DNA from: Xiphias gladius | Taxonomy: Eukaryota > Chordata > Actinopteri > Istiophoriformes > Xiphiidae | Direction: 5' to 3' | Assembly (NCBI RefSeq): GCF_016859285.1 | Contig: NC_053401.1 | Span: forward strand, 5,777,469 to 5,841,468 | Length of the DNA: 64,000 nucleotides | Part shown: positions 36,693 through 50,700 of the stretch, in pieces | Layout: the number at the start of each line of letters is the position of its first letter | Numbering within the stretch: position 1 is the stretch's first letter | The notes under the pieces: model-generated | Database searches by the model: none | Told to the model about the DNA's origin: nothing | What the model saw: the letters and a program-made list of their open reading frames with translations, nothing else | Made by a program: the position numbers and the translations under genes

Positions 36693-39600
36693 ATGAGTTA
36701 CTACAGCATAAGGTAAAAATAAAACACACATTGCTTTTACCGTGTGTTCGTAGTTGTTCTGTTCGGCCAAGTGTGGAATGGGAAGCTAACTGGCGTGACT
36801 ACCGTTTTCTTTTACCCGAAAAACTTAACTGTCGCCCACAACTTTTATAAAGGCACCATTGCATACAGCAGAGGCTGGGCTGAGGCAGCTAACGTTAGCT
36901 TCTAACGGTAATAAGCTAGCTACAACATTCCACAGCTGCCAGATAAAAACAAATGACAACAACCGTGTCCAGTTTTCTCACTTTGACGATCGGTGTTACT
37001 CCGTGAACACCAAGCTTAGCGAGCGAGCTCGTAGTCGCAATATTACTGCACAAAATCGCCTCAGAAAAATTACTGAACGTTTTAGCTGCACAGCAGAAAA
37101 GGAAAACATTCGTTTCTTAATTTGTATTTCGTCTCGTTCTCTGATAAATGAATGTATCGCCAGTCCTTCTCGAATGGGGAAATGATTTGGAAACGCAATG
37201 GACTTCGACAATAGTTGGCGACCTCATCGTCTAATGCTGTAAAATAAAACGATCCATGTGTGCTTTAGTTACATTTCCACCGAACAGTCGGTCTTTATTT
37301 ATTTATTTATCAAACCTCTTCGGTCTTACAAATGAACGCATCACTGTATTATGACAAGCAAACTCCCGAGGTATTTCCTTTAGATAAAATAATACCCACC
37401 TTCCTAGGTACCGTATGACGAATTGAAATGTAGGATGATGAGACACAAATCCAGCACACTCTGTTTAATTGCAGTGTGTCAAATGATCTGCATCATAGGT
37501 CATGGCAGTCAGGCACTCAGCCTCTTCAAAGCTCTGACTACCCTTGGCTTTGAATACAGTGAGTGAGAAGCATAAAAAAAAAAAAAAGAGAAACGCTGGC
37601 ATGTCATGTTTGAGCATGCCTCTCCGTAGCTTCTGTCTTTACTGTGTCAAGGCATGTCTGCATGGTAGTATTCTTCCTCACCACCCCAAATGAGCCATAA
37701 AGCTGGAGACCCAATAAACTAGTAACTAAGTAAGCGAAAAAATAAGTCAGTCAGTAAATGTAAAGCTTGTATTTTCCTGACATGTATTCTTTATTTGAAA
37801 GTAACAGGAGGGGTCAAATGTAAACGTGAAGCAAAAGCTTGTGTGCCACACTCAACATACAGAATTTGCGTCAACATAGTGCACCATAGTGCATCCTACA
37901 GCTTCCTTCCGACGTTCTCTCTGCTGGTCATGCAAACAGGTGTTGGGCAAAAGGGTCATATTTGTTTGTGTGTTCATGATAGTAGCTACTACGCACAACA
38001 CTGGAGCAGAGTTTGTCTTTCAGTTTGCATGGAGATAAGAATCAAAGTAGCTCCTGCCCTTTCCTGTTACAGTAACAGTCTGTTTCTTTGATTTTATCAG
38101 TTTGTAGTTTTTCAACACAGAGGCACATAATGCTAAATAATGTTTATTACTGTTACAGTGATGTTGAAAAGCTAAGTTTTTGAATTGCCAATTGCACTAC
38201 ACAAGTATTGTGCTTGCTTTATCCAGGAATAGTCTTCTTAAATTGTCTTTGAACTACATAAATCCATAATCTGACTGGTCCAGTCAGTTTTAGTTAGAAA
38301 ATGAGATAGAAAATGACAAGCACTGTGATTTTACACAAGGAAAACTCTTGGCCTTGTAACTGCGCCAGTTTGGTAATGTGAGACCCAGCAATGCGCTCAT
38401 TCCTGATCAACGCACCAGCTGTGATGCACACAGTTTGTGTTAAAGTTCACAGATGTGTGACTCAGCATTTGTAATCATCAACCTTTAAAAAGAGTAAAAT
38501 AAGGGGCAATTTTCTACTTCTACCTGCCTTTTTATGAATCTCTCACAAATGTATTAATCACTGTTATTATTAACATTATTATTCCTTGCAGCAGTGTGTC
38601 ACTGCAGTTTTTTTTCCAAAGCACAAGGACCTTTAATATTTACTACTTTTTTTTTAAACAGGTGACTATTGAGTCACTTGGAGGAGTGAAGCGATTACAA
38701 ACCCCAGACTCTGCTGACACATATGAGGATTCACAGTTTTCATAATAGCACCACAAGTGCAATGTTGCAAAGACTGCTTACAGGAGGGTTGTGTTGAAAA
38801 TGGGGGGGCTGATGAAGTTTTCTTGTCCTTTGTTGCACTATTCTAACATTGCCAAGGTTAGTGTGTACACACATAACCGAAATGAAAAATAGAACATCTG
38901 TACTTTAATGGCATGTAAAGAACTCCAGTGTCAGCCTAGAATTATCACTTGAAAGATAATGATAACTAAAAGTTTTCTAGGTTCTTATTGCTGACAACTG
39001 AAGCTAGGTCCAAGGCTCTTTGGTACTAACCATAGTGTTTTCTTCGCTATGATTCTTTGTACAGCAACTACGCAGTATAATATCATTGAGTGTAATCACA
39101 AAAGCATCCATTGATTCTGTTCAGAATATCCTGTAGAGTGTAAGATCCTTGCAGAGTACATTATTGAACAAGGTCAGAAAGATCACAAATAAGCTTCCCC
39201 ATTGCCGCAAGAGTAAGCAAGGAACTCAGTTGCTTTTTAGCTTGCAATTTATCAGTGGTTTACAGGAATTGTGAGCACAGTTGGAACATGTAGTTGACCA
39301 ACCAGGGTTTGGCTGAACCAACTATCTGTATAATGTGTCTAACCCCAAAAAGGAATTGGTATGATATTGAAATCAGCATGTCATCTTATTCGAACATTGT
39401 AACACCATCACTATAAATCAATCAATTAAAAAAAAACATCCACAAGGATACCTCTGCAGCTACAAGCATGGCTTGTGGTTGAGCTGTGATTTACCTTGGC
39501 TGTCCAGTGGATTCCAAACACATATGGCCTAGCTGGCCTGTTTTTCATGCGCTGAGAGACTGAAGAAACATTTCTGGTATTTGTAATACACTCGCTTTCG

Positions 39601-42600
39601 TCTTTTTGAATGCTACAGCATTACATAAATTTGACTAAAGTTATAGTTTCTGCTGTATCTTCAATGATGAATCAGTGGTTTTAGATTTTGTGTTTGGCAT
39701 GAGTGGCTACTTTTGCCATAAGAGGACTCCAACCGCCAAATATTTTATAGACAGCAGCTTACATTTCTGTAAAGCTGCCTAAACAAAATAAAGCATCATT
39801 GCTGGAGAGTCATTAGTGGAGTCTCTCTCTTGGGGTCCCCAAGGGAAACATGATTATTATCAATTCTTGTAGCATATTTCCATCATTTGTTTTGAGCTCA
39901 ATAATTACTCCCTCTGGTGAATGATTCCCCTGCTTATCATCCATTGACTTACATGTCATTTCACTGCTGTCTCTCAGGACAAACATACACAAACATATTC
40001 TTCATTTCCTCAGTGCTGTCTTTCTCTCGCTATTGCAAATAGGGGCAGAAAAATGATTGGGAGACTCTCGTCTCCTAGCAACTAGATTAAGTTCCCCACA
40101 CATTCTGTTTTTTGGATAGGGTAATCTAGAGGTTCCAGTTTATTGAGTTACCTTTTTAAAACAGCATATGCAGGGTGCACCGGTAGCTCCCTTAGTTAAA
40201 CGCATATCATTAAGGCTGAGTTCTTGCTTCAGTGGCCCGGATTTGAATCCAGCCCAGGCCGTATATCAGCTATATGTCATCCCCTCTTGCTCCCCTGTCT
40301 TGAAACTGTTGCACCCAATAAAGGCTGAAATGCCTGAAAATGTTATTATAAAAAGCAGCATGTGCTATTATGGGGGAACAAAGACGGGAATATCTTAGTC
40401 ATGTGCTGACAGTTGAATATAGAGTAATTTGGTAATTTTTAGTAGAGACTTGGGCTATTTAAAGCTTATAAATTGCCACTATGGCATATATAACTAACAC
40501 ACCAGACAGAATGTGCATCTGTTGTTTGATATATGTGATGTCCCCCTTATGAGTCAGAGAAAAAGAGCTGCGACTGATTGCTGAGTCTCTCAGAAAGTTA
40601 ATGGAAAGTAGTTGTGAAGTAAAATATAGGAAGTTAGGGGATAGCAAGTAGTCTAACTGATATTTTTAGAAATATTTCGAGCCACCAGAATAGATTGGTT
40701 TTATATCAAACGTAAATGGGCTCTAGCTGCTTACTTCTTCATTCATGGTGGTTGGCAGTTCAAGTAACTGTGCTGAAGTACACAGAACATTCAGACTTTG
40801 CTTTGTTAAGTTTGATAAGGCGATGCACTACCATCTACGCCCGTCACTTTCATACCTATCCCTAAATGAATCTTTGTGCGTTGCCTGAAGGGTGAAGTCA
40901 TGGTAACAGCTCCAAACCTCCCAATCTCAGTCCTCCTCATCACTGGTAGATGTCCCTCCCCTGGGTTGGACATAGCTACTCTTTCTCAGTGACATAATAG
41001 CGGCATAATATCTTGGAGCCTGCAGGGATATCTTGGAGCCTGCAGGGCTTACTGCTGTGTAAGAACTGCACAGTAACTCTGAGCTCCAGTTTAAATGAAT
41101 ATTTTTGTGATACTGTAGATAGGAGAGCCCTGGACTAACTATCTTGCAGCCACATCCATGGACACTGTAAAGAATGGGGGATCTCAGCCTATCTACAGTC
41201 GCTGGTCATACAGGTAGCTGCACACATACATATATTATTGTCTGTGTACTCGAAGTTGTTGTTTGAGACTAGCCATTCTGGTGTTTACCCCTCAAGACTT
41301 TCACTTTGTTCTAGCTGGACAACTGACTCCTTCATCGTCGCTTACACAAACAGACACACATCTTGGCTTTAGTTCTCCAAGCTGTATTGGGGTTATTAGG
41401 ATTGAGAATTGCAGAGCAGCCTCTGCCAGGATGGAGGTTAGAACTACTATAATGTTTCTTCCAGTCACTGCTCCATCTCACCAGCCAGCTGAATAGCTGA
41501 CCTGCAGTCAGAGATGTGCCTCTTGCTCATGTTTCTGCAACCATGTCTTTACTTATTCAAGGCTGTGACTCTGTATGCTGTAACCAGAGTTGGTGATTTG
41601 TGTGCGTGTTTGTCCAACTTGTTTTATTTCTTTTTTTTAATATGCTGTTGGCTGCTTGATTTGAACACTCATAATACGCAACACACATTCAGCTAAACCT
41701 GTGCTTAGAATATCCGTCCAACTGCAGAAAAAAACCGCAGAAATAACTTTGACTGTTAAATGTGTCTTCTTAGCATTTTCCATGTCAGGGCTCAGTGGTG
41801 TCTAGATTCTACTCTAATGGCAGTATCACCTATGTACTCTTAGTGTCTTGCCTTTATTAGCGATCCAGTCCGGGAAAAGTTCATCGCATTTGGAAATGCT
41901 TAGGGCCATCACTTCAAGTGTTCCTATCCCATATAAACCTATAACATCAAATTGTCTTTGAAATGTCTTTAGGGGACAGAGTGATGCTGAGGAAAGAGAG
42001 TAAGAGGGTGGCAGACAAAAGTTCTAATCAGATCCTTGTTCCACATCTCTTGAAGCTGCTTCACAGTAAAAGCCAGAAGTGTTAAAGGGGCAGTTCAGTA
42101 TTTTGAGAAATTTTGAGCATTTATTTGATTTCTTTCTGAGACTGATATGAGCAGATCAACATTAATCTTTGGTGTTTTTGCTTGAAAAAAAAAAAATCAA
42201 AATATTTGCTGATTTTTGTTGTTGTTGTTGTTGTTGTTGTTTATGGACTAATTTATTAGCCTAGCATAAAGACTGGAAGCAGGGGCATAACAGGTAGCCT
42301 GTGTCTGTCCAAAGCTGAAAAAACAACAACCTTCCAGCATATTTAAAGTTCACTAATTAAAATGTTCAGTCTTGTTTGACTAATCTCTATAAAAGAGTAG
42401 TATAAAAATTATTATTTGTGGTTTCAGAGGAGGTTACACAGTGTAACTATTTCTGGCGAACGAGCTGAGTGCACTGACTTTGACTTTTAGCTTTACTTAG
42501 TATCGTTGTCAATGTGAAGTTGCCAGGTTTGGTACCACTGTGCCTGTACAGAGACATTCACCAAAAACTGTGCTCCCTGACCATATCTGTTAACCTGCAC

Positions 42601-45600
42601 GATAGCTGCAGATGCTGCTCAGAAGTAGTCACTGTTCACTGTTCAGATAACCAACACTTATATACACCTTCAGTTGCAAACAATTTACCTTCCTCTGTGT
42701 ACGTGTACTCTTAGGTTAGGATGACGTTTTTCAGTTTTATGCCAGGGAACTATTCGGGTGAAAAACTAAAGCACAACAGAGACTGCCTGGCCTAAGTGGC
42801 AGATACTGAACTTGTCGCATGTATTTTGGGATAATTTTTCTCTTTCTGGTAGCCATGCTCTGAGCCACAGAGAATTAAGCATTTAATCTTATCAGTCCTC
42901 ATTTTATTCTGTATCCTCCCTAAATTGGAATTGCCTGTGGCAGAAAATAAGTTCCGCTTATTCAACTTTAAATTTTCTTTTTGAAGTGGCAAAGTGGACG
43001 TCTTTTAATTAAAATGAACAACAGAAAAAATGGACTGTGTTCGGATAATAAAATCCCTCTGGTTAATGCCATGACATTTTTTAATAGTTTTGATATTTTC
43101 GTCTGGAAAAAAAGTCACTAGTCAACTTCTCTTTTCCTCTTTTGTGCTCTAAATCAAAAGTGGTGTGATAGACAGTTATTAGCATTTAATCATTTAATTC
43201 ATTGCGTTAAAATCTTACTAGGTCTGAATAAACACTTTGATTTTGATGTGCAGCTCAAAAACAAGTGCACCCCTCGGTACAACCCACGCTCTGTCACTCG
43301 GTAAATCTTTGCAGCAAAGTGCTAAGGTGTCCAATTACAGTAAAGCTGTACTGAACTGGCTTCAGGTTTTTAATCAATGCTGGTGGAGGTGCGCTGTTGA
43401 CGGAGCTGAAATCTCCATGGTTACCTTGGTCTGACAAATAGGGAAGGGACAACAGTGGCGTGTCCTTCTCTTGTCACACAAGCTGTGACGGACTGATGAA
43501 ACATTGATCACCCACAGCTGTGATGAGGCTCTCTTTAAGTGTGTTTGTGTGTGTTGCTGTGTGCGCGTGTATATGTGTATGTATATGCGCGTGTTTTCCA
43601 AGAGCGTTTGCAGCAGAGGTAATTCCCATGACCCCCAGCAGATTGAAGTCTTTATGATAATACTCTGAGGGACAGTAGTAGAGCACCTGCTCTACTACTG
43701 TCCTCTGACTTCATTATCAGCTTGTTTGACTTCATATGATGATTACTGTCCACTAAAGTAAAACCTCTGTTAGTAGACATACGGCAATAGCTTTCTTGTT
43801 GAATTCAAGCAACAAAAAAATCAATAAATCAATATAGGAATATGTGTTATTATTTATATCCCATTGTTTTGTTTTTTATCTTGTTCATTTGTTTCACCCT
43901 CTTATATGCAACGTGTCCTGTTCTTCTGGCTGCCTTGGTGCCAAATTGCCATTTTCCCTGAAGACCCTCCAGCTCTGCCAGCTTCTCCTCTAACTCAACA
44001 GCAAGGTAAAGAGCAATACACAACCCCAAAACACACACTCACACAGAAACCCTCTTCTGTCACATCTGTCATTTGAATAACCTGAGGGTTGTGGACAGAC
44101 AGAGGGGTGGATTGTACCCTTGCTGTTTTAATTAAAGATCATCATACATTTAGAGAATGACCAGCAGCTTTGGTGTATGTGTGAAATCTGTGGTTTGGCT
44201 ATGTTTACATTAGGGCTTCAAGGAAACAGTTATTTCTTTGTCGATTAATATGAATATTGTTTTCTCAATTAATTAAGGTCTATATAATTTTAGAAAGTAT
44301 TGAAAGTTGCCTGTTGTTGGAATAGGAATAATCACTGTAAAATATGTGGAGGACTTCCATTGAATTTGCATTTTAAAGGGAATTCTCTCCATGATGTAAA
44401 CACTTTTTATATTTTGTCTTTTTTTTTTTTTTTGGACTTTTCACAACATTTTTGGACAAAGTGCTCCACAACATGTCAGAGATGTTTCCCTGCCAAGGCT
44501 CTTTCATCAGTTATGATTGCTCTCTAGACTACAAACAAACGTGATGTACCTCATCTGCCGCCACCAATGCAATGTGTTAATCTGGGAAAACATTCTCTAC
44601 TATGTCGAAACGTTCACAAAAATGCCCCGAAGCACGGTTTAATCACAATATTCAGACAAAGACTGCCTCAGGGGTATACTAATATACTAATAGTATACCA
44701 TTACTGAAACATTGTATTGGAGATTTAAAGCATCAAGGAATGTCGAGGGTGTCTTGTGTGCCATGGAAACAGCAACAATGGCACAGCCAAGTGGGAAATC
44801 TACGTAAACATTTTAATCACAGTTATTTATGCCTTGGTGTGATTATTGGATAATCACATTAGTTTGAGACAAACTATTTGTGTATCTGTCAGGACTTGGA
44901 TTAAAGCCACTCTGGCAGAAGTTCCCTAACTTAAAGTCTCAAGCCTCCACAAACCACACAATACACCGTCGTGACTCCTCCCAGGTCTTGCTGTTCAGTT
45001 CACCTGCACAGCTTTCACTCATCTCTTTCTTCACCATCCTAAATGATAGCCCTGTATTTGTATGTAAAAACTTCTGCCATCCTCCAATCCCTAGCCCTTC
45101 TCCCTGTCACCAGCACCTGTTCTCAGGTGCCATAATAGCTTCCAAGGCGACCCTCCGGTTTGCCAGTGTCAACAGTAAGGGACACTTGGAGAAGGATTTA
45201 AGGCTGATGATATGACACAGTGGTATGAGATGACTAAGTATGATGTAGAAGGGACAGATCATCACCCAAGCCCATACAGGCTGTTGGGCTACAGATGATT
45301 ATGTAAACTGTTACGCTGTGCGCTTAATAAGAAGGGACAGGCTTATTAGAGCACTTGTGTGCTTCTTGGTATAAATTAGTTTCCGGCGCTCGTCACCTTT
45401 TGACATTCAGTGATTGTCCTTCAGAGATGAGCTGTTATGTCAGCCAGCATCGGGCTTCAGGTCCTTAAGTAGTGTGTGTCATCACCTACACACTAGAGCT
45501 GCGGAAAGGATGTGAGAGTGACTGAGGGAGATGGGAATAGGGAGTGAGCAAGAGAGAGTCAGATATCGGATGAGCTTACCTGATTGTGAGATGGACAGGG

Positions 45601-47744
45601 TAATTTGAAGACTTCTCATCCTTTTCGGCCCAGCAGGAAATGTAATATTTAAAGATTTTACTCGCCAGGGAAAGATGTGAGAGTCAGAGACCCACACATT
45701 AAATCAATCTATGTGACTGACTTGTGTGTGCGTGTTTAACAAAGAGACAGGAGTAGAGATACAGTAGGTCTCTTGACTCAGACACTGACTATACAGACTC
45801 CTGCTGTTGCCCTTCTCTCTCCTCACCGTAGCTAAGCAACACGGGCCTGGTCCCTTCAGATACGTAGGTGTCCAGGGTAAATGCCCAGAGAACCCAGAGT
45901 GCAAGGCATTCTCTCAGCTGGAGCTTTGTCCTTCTTTTTCTTTTTCCTTCTCTTTCTTACACAAACTTGCTTTCTTTTTTCTTTCCATCATTTTCACAGA
46001 GTGAGTCATGTAATGTTTTACCAGGAGCTTCAGATTTTTGGCATTCTAGTCTATAAAGGGTCACTATTTGGGGTTTTAATTAGACTGTAAGCTAGATATT
46101 TTGGATTCTTTTTACATTGCTGAATTACACTTTTAAAACTGTTGCTGCTGTGAACAAAACTTTTTAATGCCTTAAATGGTTTATTTCATAGACGACCATA
46201 CAGGATAAAAAGCCTTTATTGGCATGCATTAATGCAACAGCAGTGGTGCCCTCTACTGGTTTTGAGAAGGAAAATCAAATTCAGCGTGGACGCTTTTAGA
46301 GATTAATGTGTGTGAAATCTCTAACTCTTTATAATGTTTCAACTTTTCTCTGCAGTGGCATTGAAGATGACAGCGCCAGTCTAATGCAGCAGAAGCTGGA
46401 AAAACAGGTAGGAAACTAAACTTTAACAAACGAACACACACAACTCGCTTTATACAATTCACACTTCTGTTGTGGTTTGTTTCCTCTTATCATTTTCCTA
46501 ACACTTTGGTGTCCCTACTCTTTCGTCATTGCACTTTCAAAGAATATCTGGTGTAGTTCATGGCTGTTATGTTGCAACATTAGTCAGATTAAGACTTCTA
46601 ACTCACACATAGAGGATGTTTTAGGTTGAGGGCTGGCCTCTGTTGTATTTGTAAGCACCTGCTAAGATTTTGCCTAAGAATGGTAAATCAAAGGGATGAC
46701 ATGACTTTGTGTTCTGCTCTGTTGTCTCCAAGGGGTGCCCTACTGTTGGCAAGAGTGGCTTCAACATCATGCAGTGGTGTGCAATTTAGTGATTAATGTT
46801 GTTGGTTCAGAAATTTCCTGTTTTTCCCCTGCCCAGTCACTTGGAATTTTAAGGCTTACTTACTCCTGAGACTAAATTGTTTCCTTTTGTCACCCATTAC
46901 CTGACAAAGCCCTTCCTCTGTCACACATTTGTACTCTTTTCATTATTTCCTCTCGAGTCTCTGTGAGACGCTTTACCCCGAAACCTTGCTGTAGAGCTGC
47001 GGTGTAGAGCTTTGATTTAAGCTGGAAGCCGTGTGCTGCTATCTCACATATTCGGTAGAAAGAAACAGGAGGGCCAGATTGCAGAGTTCAAAAGAGAGAG
47101 AGAAGAGGATTTAGTGCGGGGCGCCTGGCTTTGCGCGCACACACGCACGACGCGCGCGCGTGTGTGTTGATGTGTGTGTGTGTGTGCCCGCCCCATGGTC
47201 TCACTGTGGCTCAGTTGTGCTGCACACTTTCAGCTCAATCCAAACAGCCTCACTTCAGAGTCTTCTGTTCTTACATAACTCATGCGGACAAGCACACATA
47301 CACTTATGCCCAAAGAGGGATCAGATGCAGGCTATGGAAAATATGAAAAATAAATAAGTCTTAAACAGTAACAGTTATTTCCACCTTTTTACTGCGTGTT
47401 TACTCAATTTAGCATTTTCCCACCCCATTTCAAATAGTCAAATGAAAACATTCAGACTTTAATTCCAGGAGCACTGTGACTGTGACCGTATCTCACTTGG
47501 AGTGCACCTCACACTCTCTCTCTCTCTCCCTCTGTCTCTCTCTCTCTCTTTCTCCCTTTCTGTCTCCCTCTCTCTCTGTCTCTCTCTCTCTCTCCCTCTG
47601 TCTCTCTCTCTCTTTCTCCTTTTCTGTCTCCCTCTCTCTCTGTCTCTCTCTCTCTTTCTCCCTCTCTCTCTCCCTCTCTCTCTCCCTCTCTCTCTCTCCC
47701 TTGCTCGAGTGCTAATGACTACTGATTCAGTTAGCAACGGTGAC

Positions 47745-47790
<46 letters not shown>

Positions 47791-50700
47791 GACACACTCT
47801 GGCGCTCAGCATTTGGCTGAGAGACAGACCCTTTTCTGCCAGAGGACCCCATAGTGCAGAGGAGGCTGTTGGTTTATTGATCCTCAAACTCAGCTCCAAA
47901 AGCGGAATGAGGGACAGGGAGACAGAGTCATGCCCGCCAGGAATGCTGCTGTTTGGAGGAAAACGTAGCTTCATCTAACCTCAAGACAAATGGGACCTGT
48001 AATGATATTTCTATAGAGAATTTTGTTAACTTTGGCCCACGCTCATTCAGGATGTCAATGGAACGGGTCTGTAACTTCTAATATTTCTTTCTCTGATATA
48101 TTTTCTTTTTTCATCTGTCTCAACATAACAGTTTATATGACATAAAGATTTGTGGCTGTTTATCCATTGTTTCTATTTGGCTGTTTTTCAGTCCGTCTCT
48201 CTGAGACAGGAAAGAGAAATCCAGACAAAATTGCGACATCCAGTAATATCCAGCAAACAGTACTCAACTTTAACTTAAACTTCTCTATGTATGTTGTGAA
48301 TAGCCAAATTTTTCATCTCGTGTAGGTTATGTAATTGTTATCAGATTGTTTGCAAGGACGCACATTATTATGCAGTTTGTTTAAGTCAACATTCACTTTT
48401 CCCTTGTTTTGGCAGACAAAGGAAGGACTGTAAAAGCTTGAATGAAGTCACATCCTGGTCTGAAAATGCCAAGCTCTGAGTCTTTACAAAAGAAGGGAAT
48501 ATTACAATAGATTGGCTTAAAATAGCACACAAGATGACAAAACATACTGGTCAAACTTTGATTGTATGAAGAATTAGTCCAGTGTGTAGGCTCACGGTGC
48601 ACGTAATCTCATTATTCATTCAAAACACGTTGACTTTTTACTTAATTCTGCAGTCAGTATCTTGATTAAAAAGTGGAATAAGTTAGAGCACACTAACTGA
48701 ATCTCAAAAATAATTCTTGCTTTAAAAAATATATATATGTATATAATGTAAAAAATACACAATATAGACCACAAAATTTGGGAGGAAATTTGTATCCATT
48801 AAGAGAAATTTGAAAAATTTTCATCATCAGCAGTCTTCTGTTTTTTGTTTTTTTTCATCACCATTTATATGCTTCCAGGTCTTATATGCTTTGGTAGTAT
48901 TTCCATATCCATTTATTACCCTATCAGATATGATGGTCATTATGATAATCCTGCTTTATGTTTTATTCATTTGTCACCTTTATTTATAGCCATAAAGCGA
49001 GCATGCAAATCCTGGTCCTCTTAAAGCAGGGTCTTTTGAAATGATAACAAATCCGGGTCTGGATTATAAAACTCCCAGATTAATCATGATCTTGTGCATT
49101 AAATAACTAATGTAGTCAGTGATATTCTTTCTATTACTTAAAATTATTTATTTTAGTTATTTCCTTTCTTACCTCTTCTGTGTTGCTCATTTTCCCATCT
49201 GTTGTCAGTGCACTATGCTCTTTGCTCTTGTGGAGATTGTTTTTTTTTTAATTTAATCACATTAATCCAGTTTTTCACTCGTAAATCATAACAGTGGTAG
49301 CAAATGTTGCTGTGCCTTTACAGAGGGGAGAAAACAGTGAGACAGATTTCTTCGATACATTTTCTGAGGTCTAGCACAATGACTGGTGAGTTATGAAAGC
49401 TTTTTTGTATGAAAAATATGAGACAAGGCCTCCCGGTATCTTCCAGCTCGCTAAACAGCATCGCTAAACAGGACTTGTTGTTCTGCATTTGACGCGCCAT
49501 TTAATGCGCTTGTGTAATCCATCGGCTGGCCTGACTACAGAGACTGGTGCTCAGAGGGAGTGGATACAACATGACCAGAGTGTGTCATGATACACTATAT
49601 CACAGTACCTAAAAGCACATATCAATCCCTGTTTAGTCGTCAGGCACAAATACTAGTTAAGGAAAAGGAAAAAAAAGCTTGGTGTCAAATTATCACATTT
49701 CGAAGATCCTGAAAGACCAAATCCTTGTGGTATGGAATGTTAGTCATTCTTCTGTATAAAATACAGCAAGCAGCACAACACCCACGGCACCCATTATTTT
49801 GGATATTCAGTGAACCCATTCATTGTTCTCAGACGTATGTGAACCTTGGCATCATTGTTGAGTTTTATTATGGCTTTATTGTTTCCTCCTCTCTTTTGGC
49901 TTCGGTCTTAAGGATATTTTTCTGTTGTGTGAGTCATCCCGTATTCACAAAACATCATCTGTACTGTACGTCTGCAGTGTCCATGCAGTGTGGGTGTTGA
50001 TCACTACTCTTGTGATTTCAATAAAACGATTTCCAGTTTTCTGTACCCTAAAAAGGTTTTCAAGGTTACCATTTTTGTTATTTAAAATATTCATGCTTTG
50101 AGTTACTTATTCCATCATGTAGCTATGCAAGTTTTATCCTGCTGCCTAATAGGTATAGACAGGATATAGTTCTCTTTCCTCTTACTGTAGGACCAGGTTT
50201 GCAAAAACTGTATATTGTATTGTTGTGTGACTAAATGACTTGTCCAGCTTAGATTGGTATTCGGTTGTGCTTGTGGTTTGGCTCTTAAGTTGGCAGTGTT
50301 GGCCAATGGGTTAGTCTGTCGGCACAACACTTCGGTCCAAAATCAAACCTTAAAAAGTACTAAATGGATTTCTGTGCAATTTTGTACAGACATTCATGGT
50401 CCCCAGAGGATGAATGACTTTGATGATTGATGAAAATGTTCACCTGTTCAATACTTCAGTTTATGATACCTCAAAAAATAATAATCAAATTCCCATCAGC
50501 CTCAGTTATACTTTTAGAATAATAATACGAACTGTGCAATGCGGCTGTCACCTGTGTCTTTTATGAGGATTTCATCTTTAATGTTATCATCCTAGCCACT
50601 GCAATACCTTCTGACAGGCACAGGTTGTAACCTGTCATGCATACTAATGTAATTACCCTCAGCTCATAGAGTTGATGTTTTCCAGCTCGGCTAAATGCTC

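Larger units (their letters stand above)
36713..46355 (+). other. tulp3: tulp3 intron 1 (9.6 kb)
   Basis: No nested gene was found on either strand. It carries a SINE, a 20-bp tandem duplication, a MITE half-element, a palindrome and a degenerate repeat, listed separately. Its start has the palindrome AGCTAACGTTAGCT (36887-36900). An internal alternative first exon is possible. Confidence 0.6.

Noticed and set aside
40165-40240. Functional tRNA gene
   Set aside because: The tRNA-like head is degenerate and continues into a SINE body and tail.
43670-43703. MicroRNA hairpin
   Set aside because: Perfect 16-bp arms with a 2-nt loop do not fit animal pre-miRNA size.
47459-47974. 171-codon minus-strand frame rich in Arg-Glu repeats, and Leu/Ser frames on the plus strand
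   Set aside because: It is the direct translation of the CT/CA simple-sequence array; no start context, splice sites or domain.
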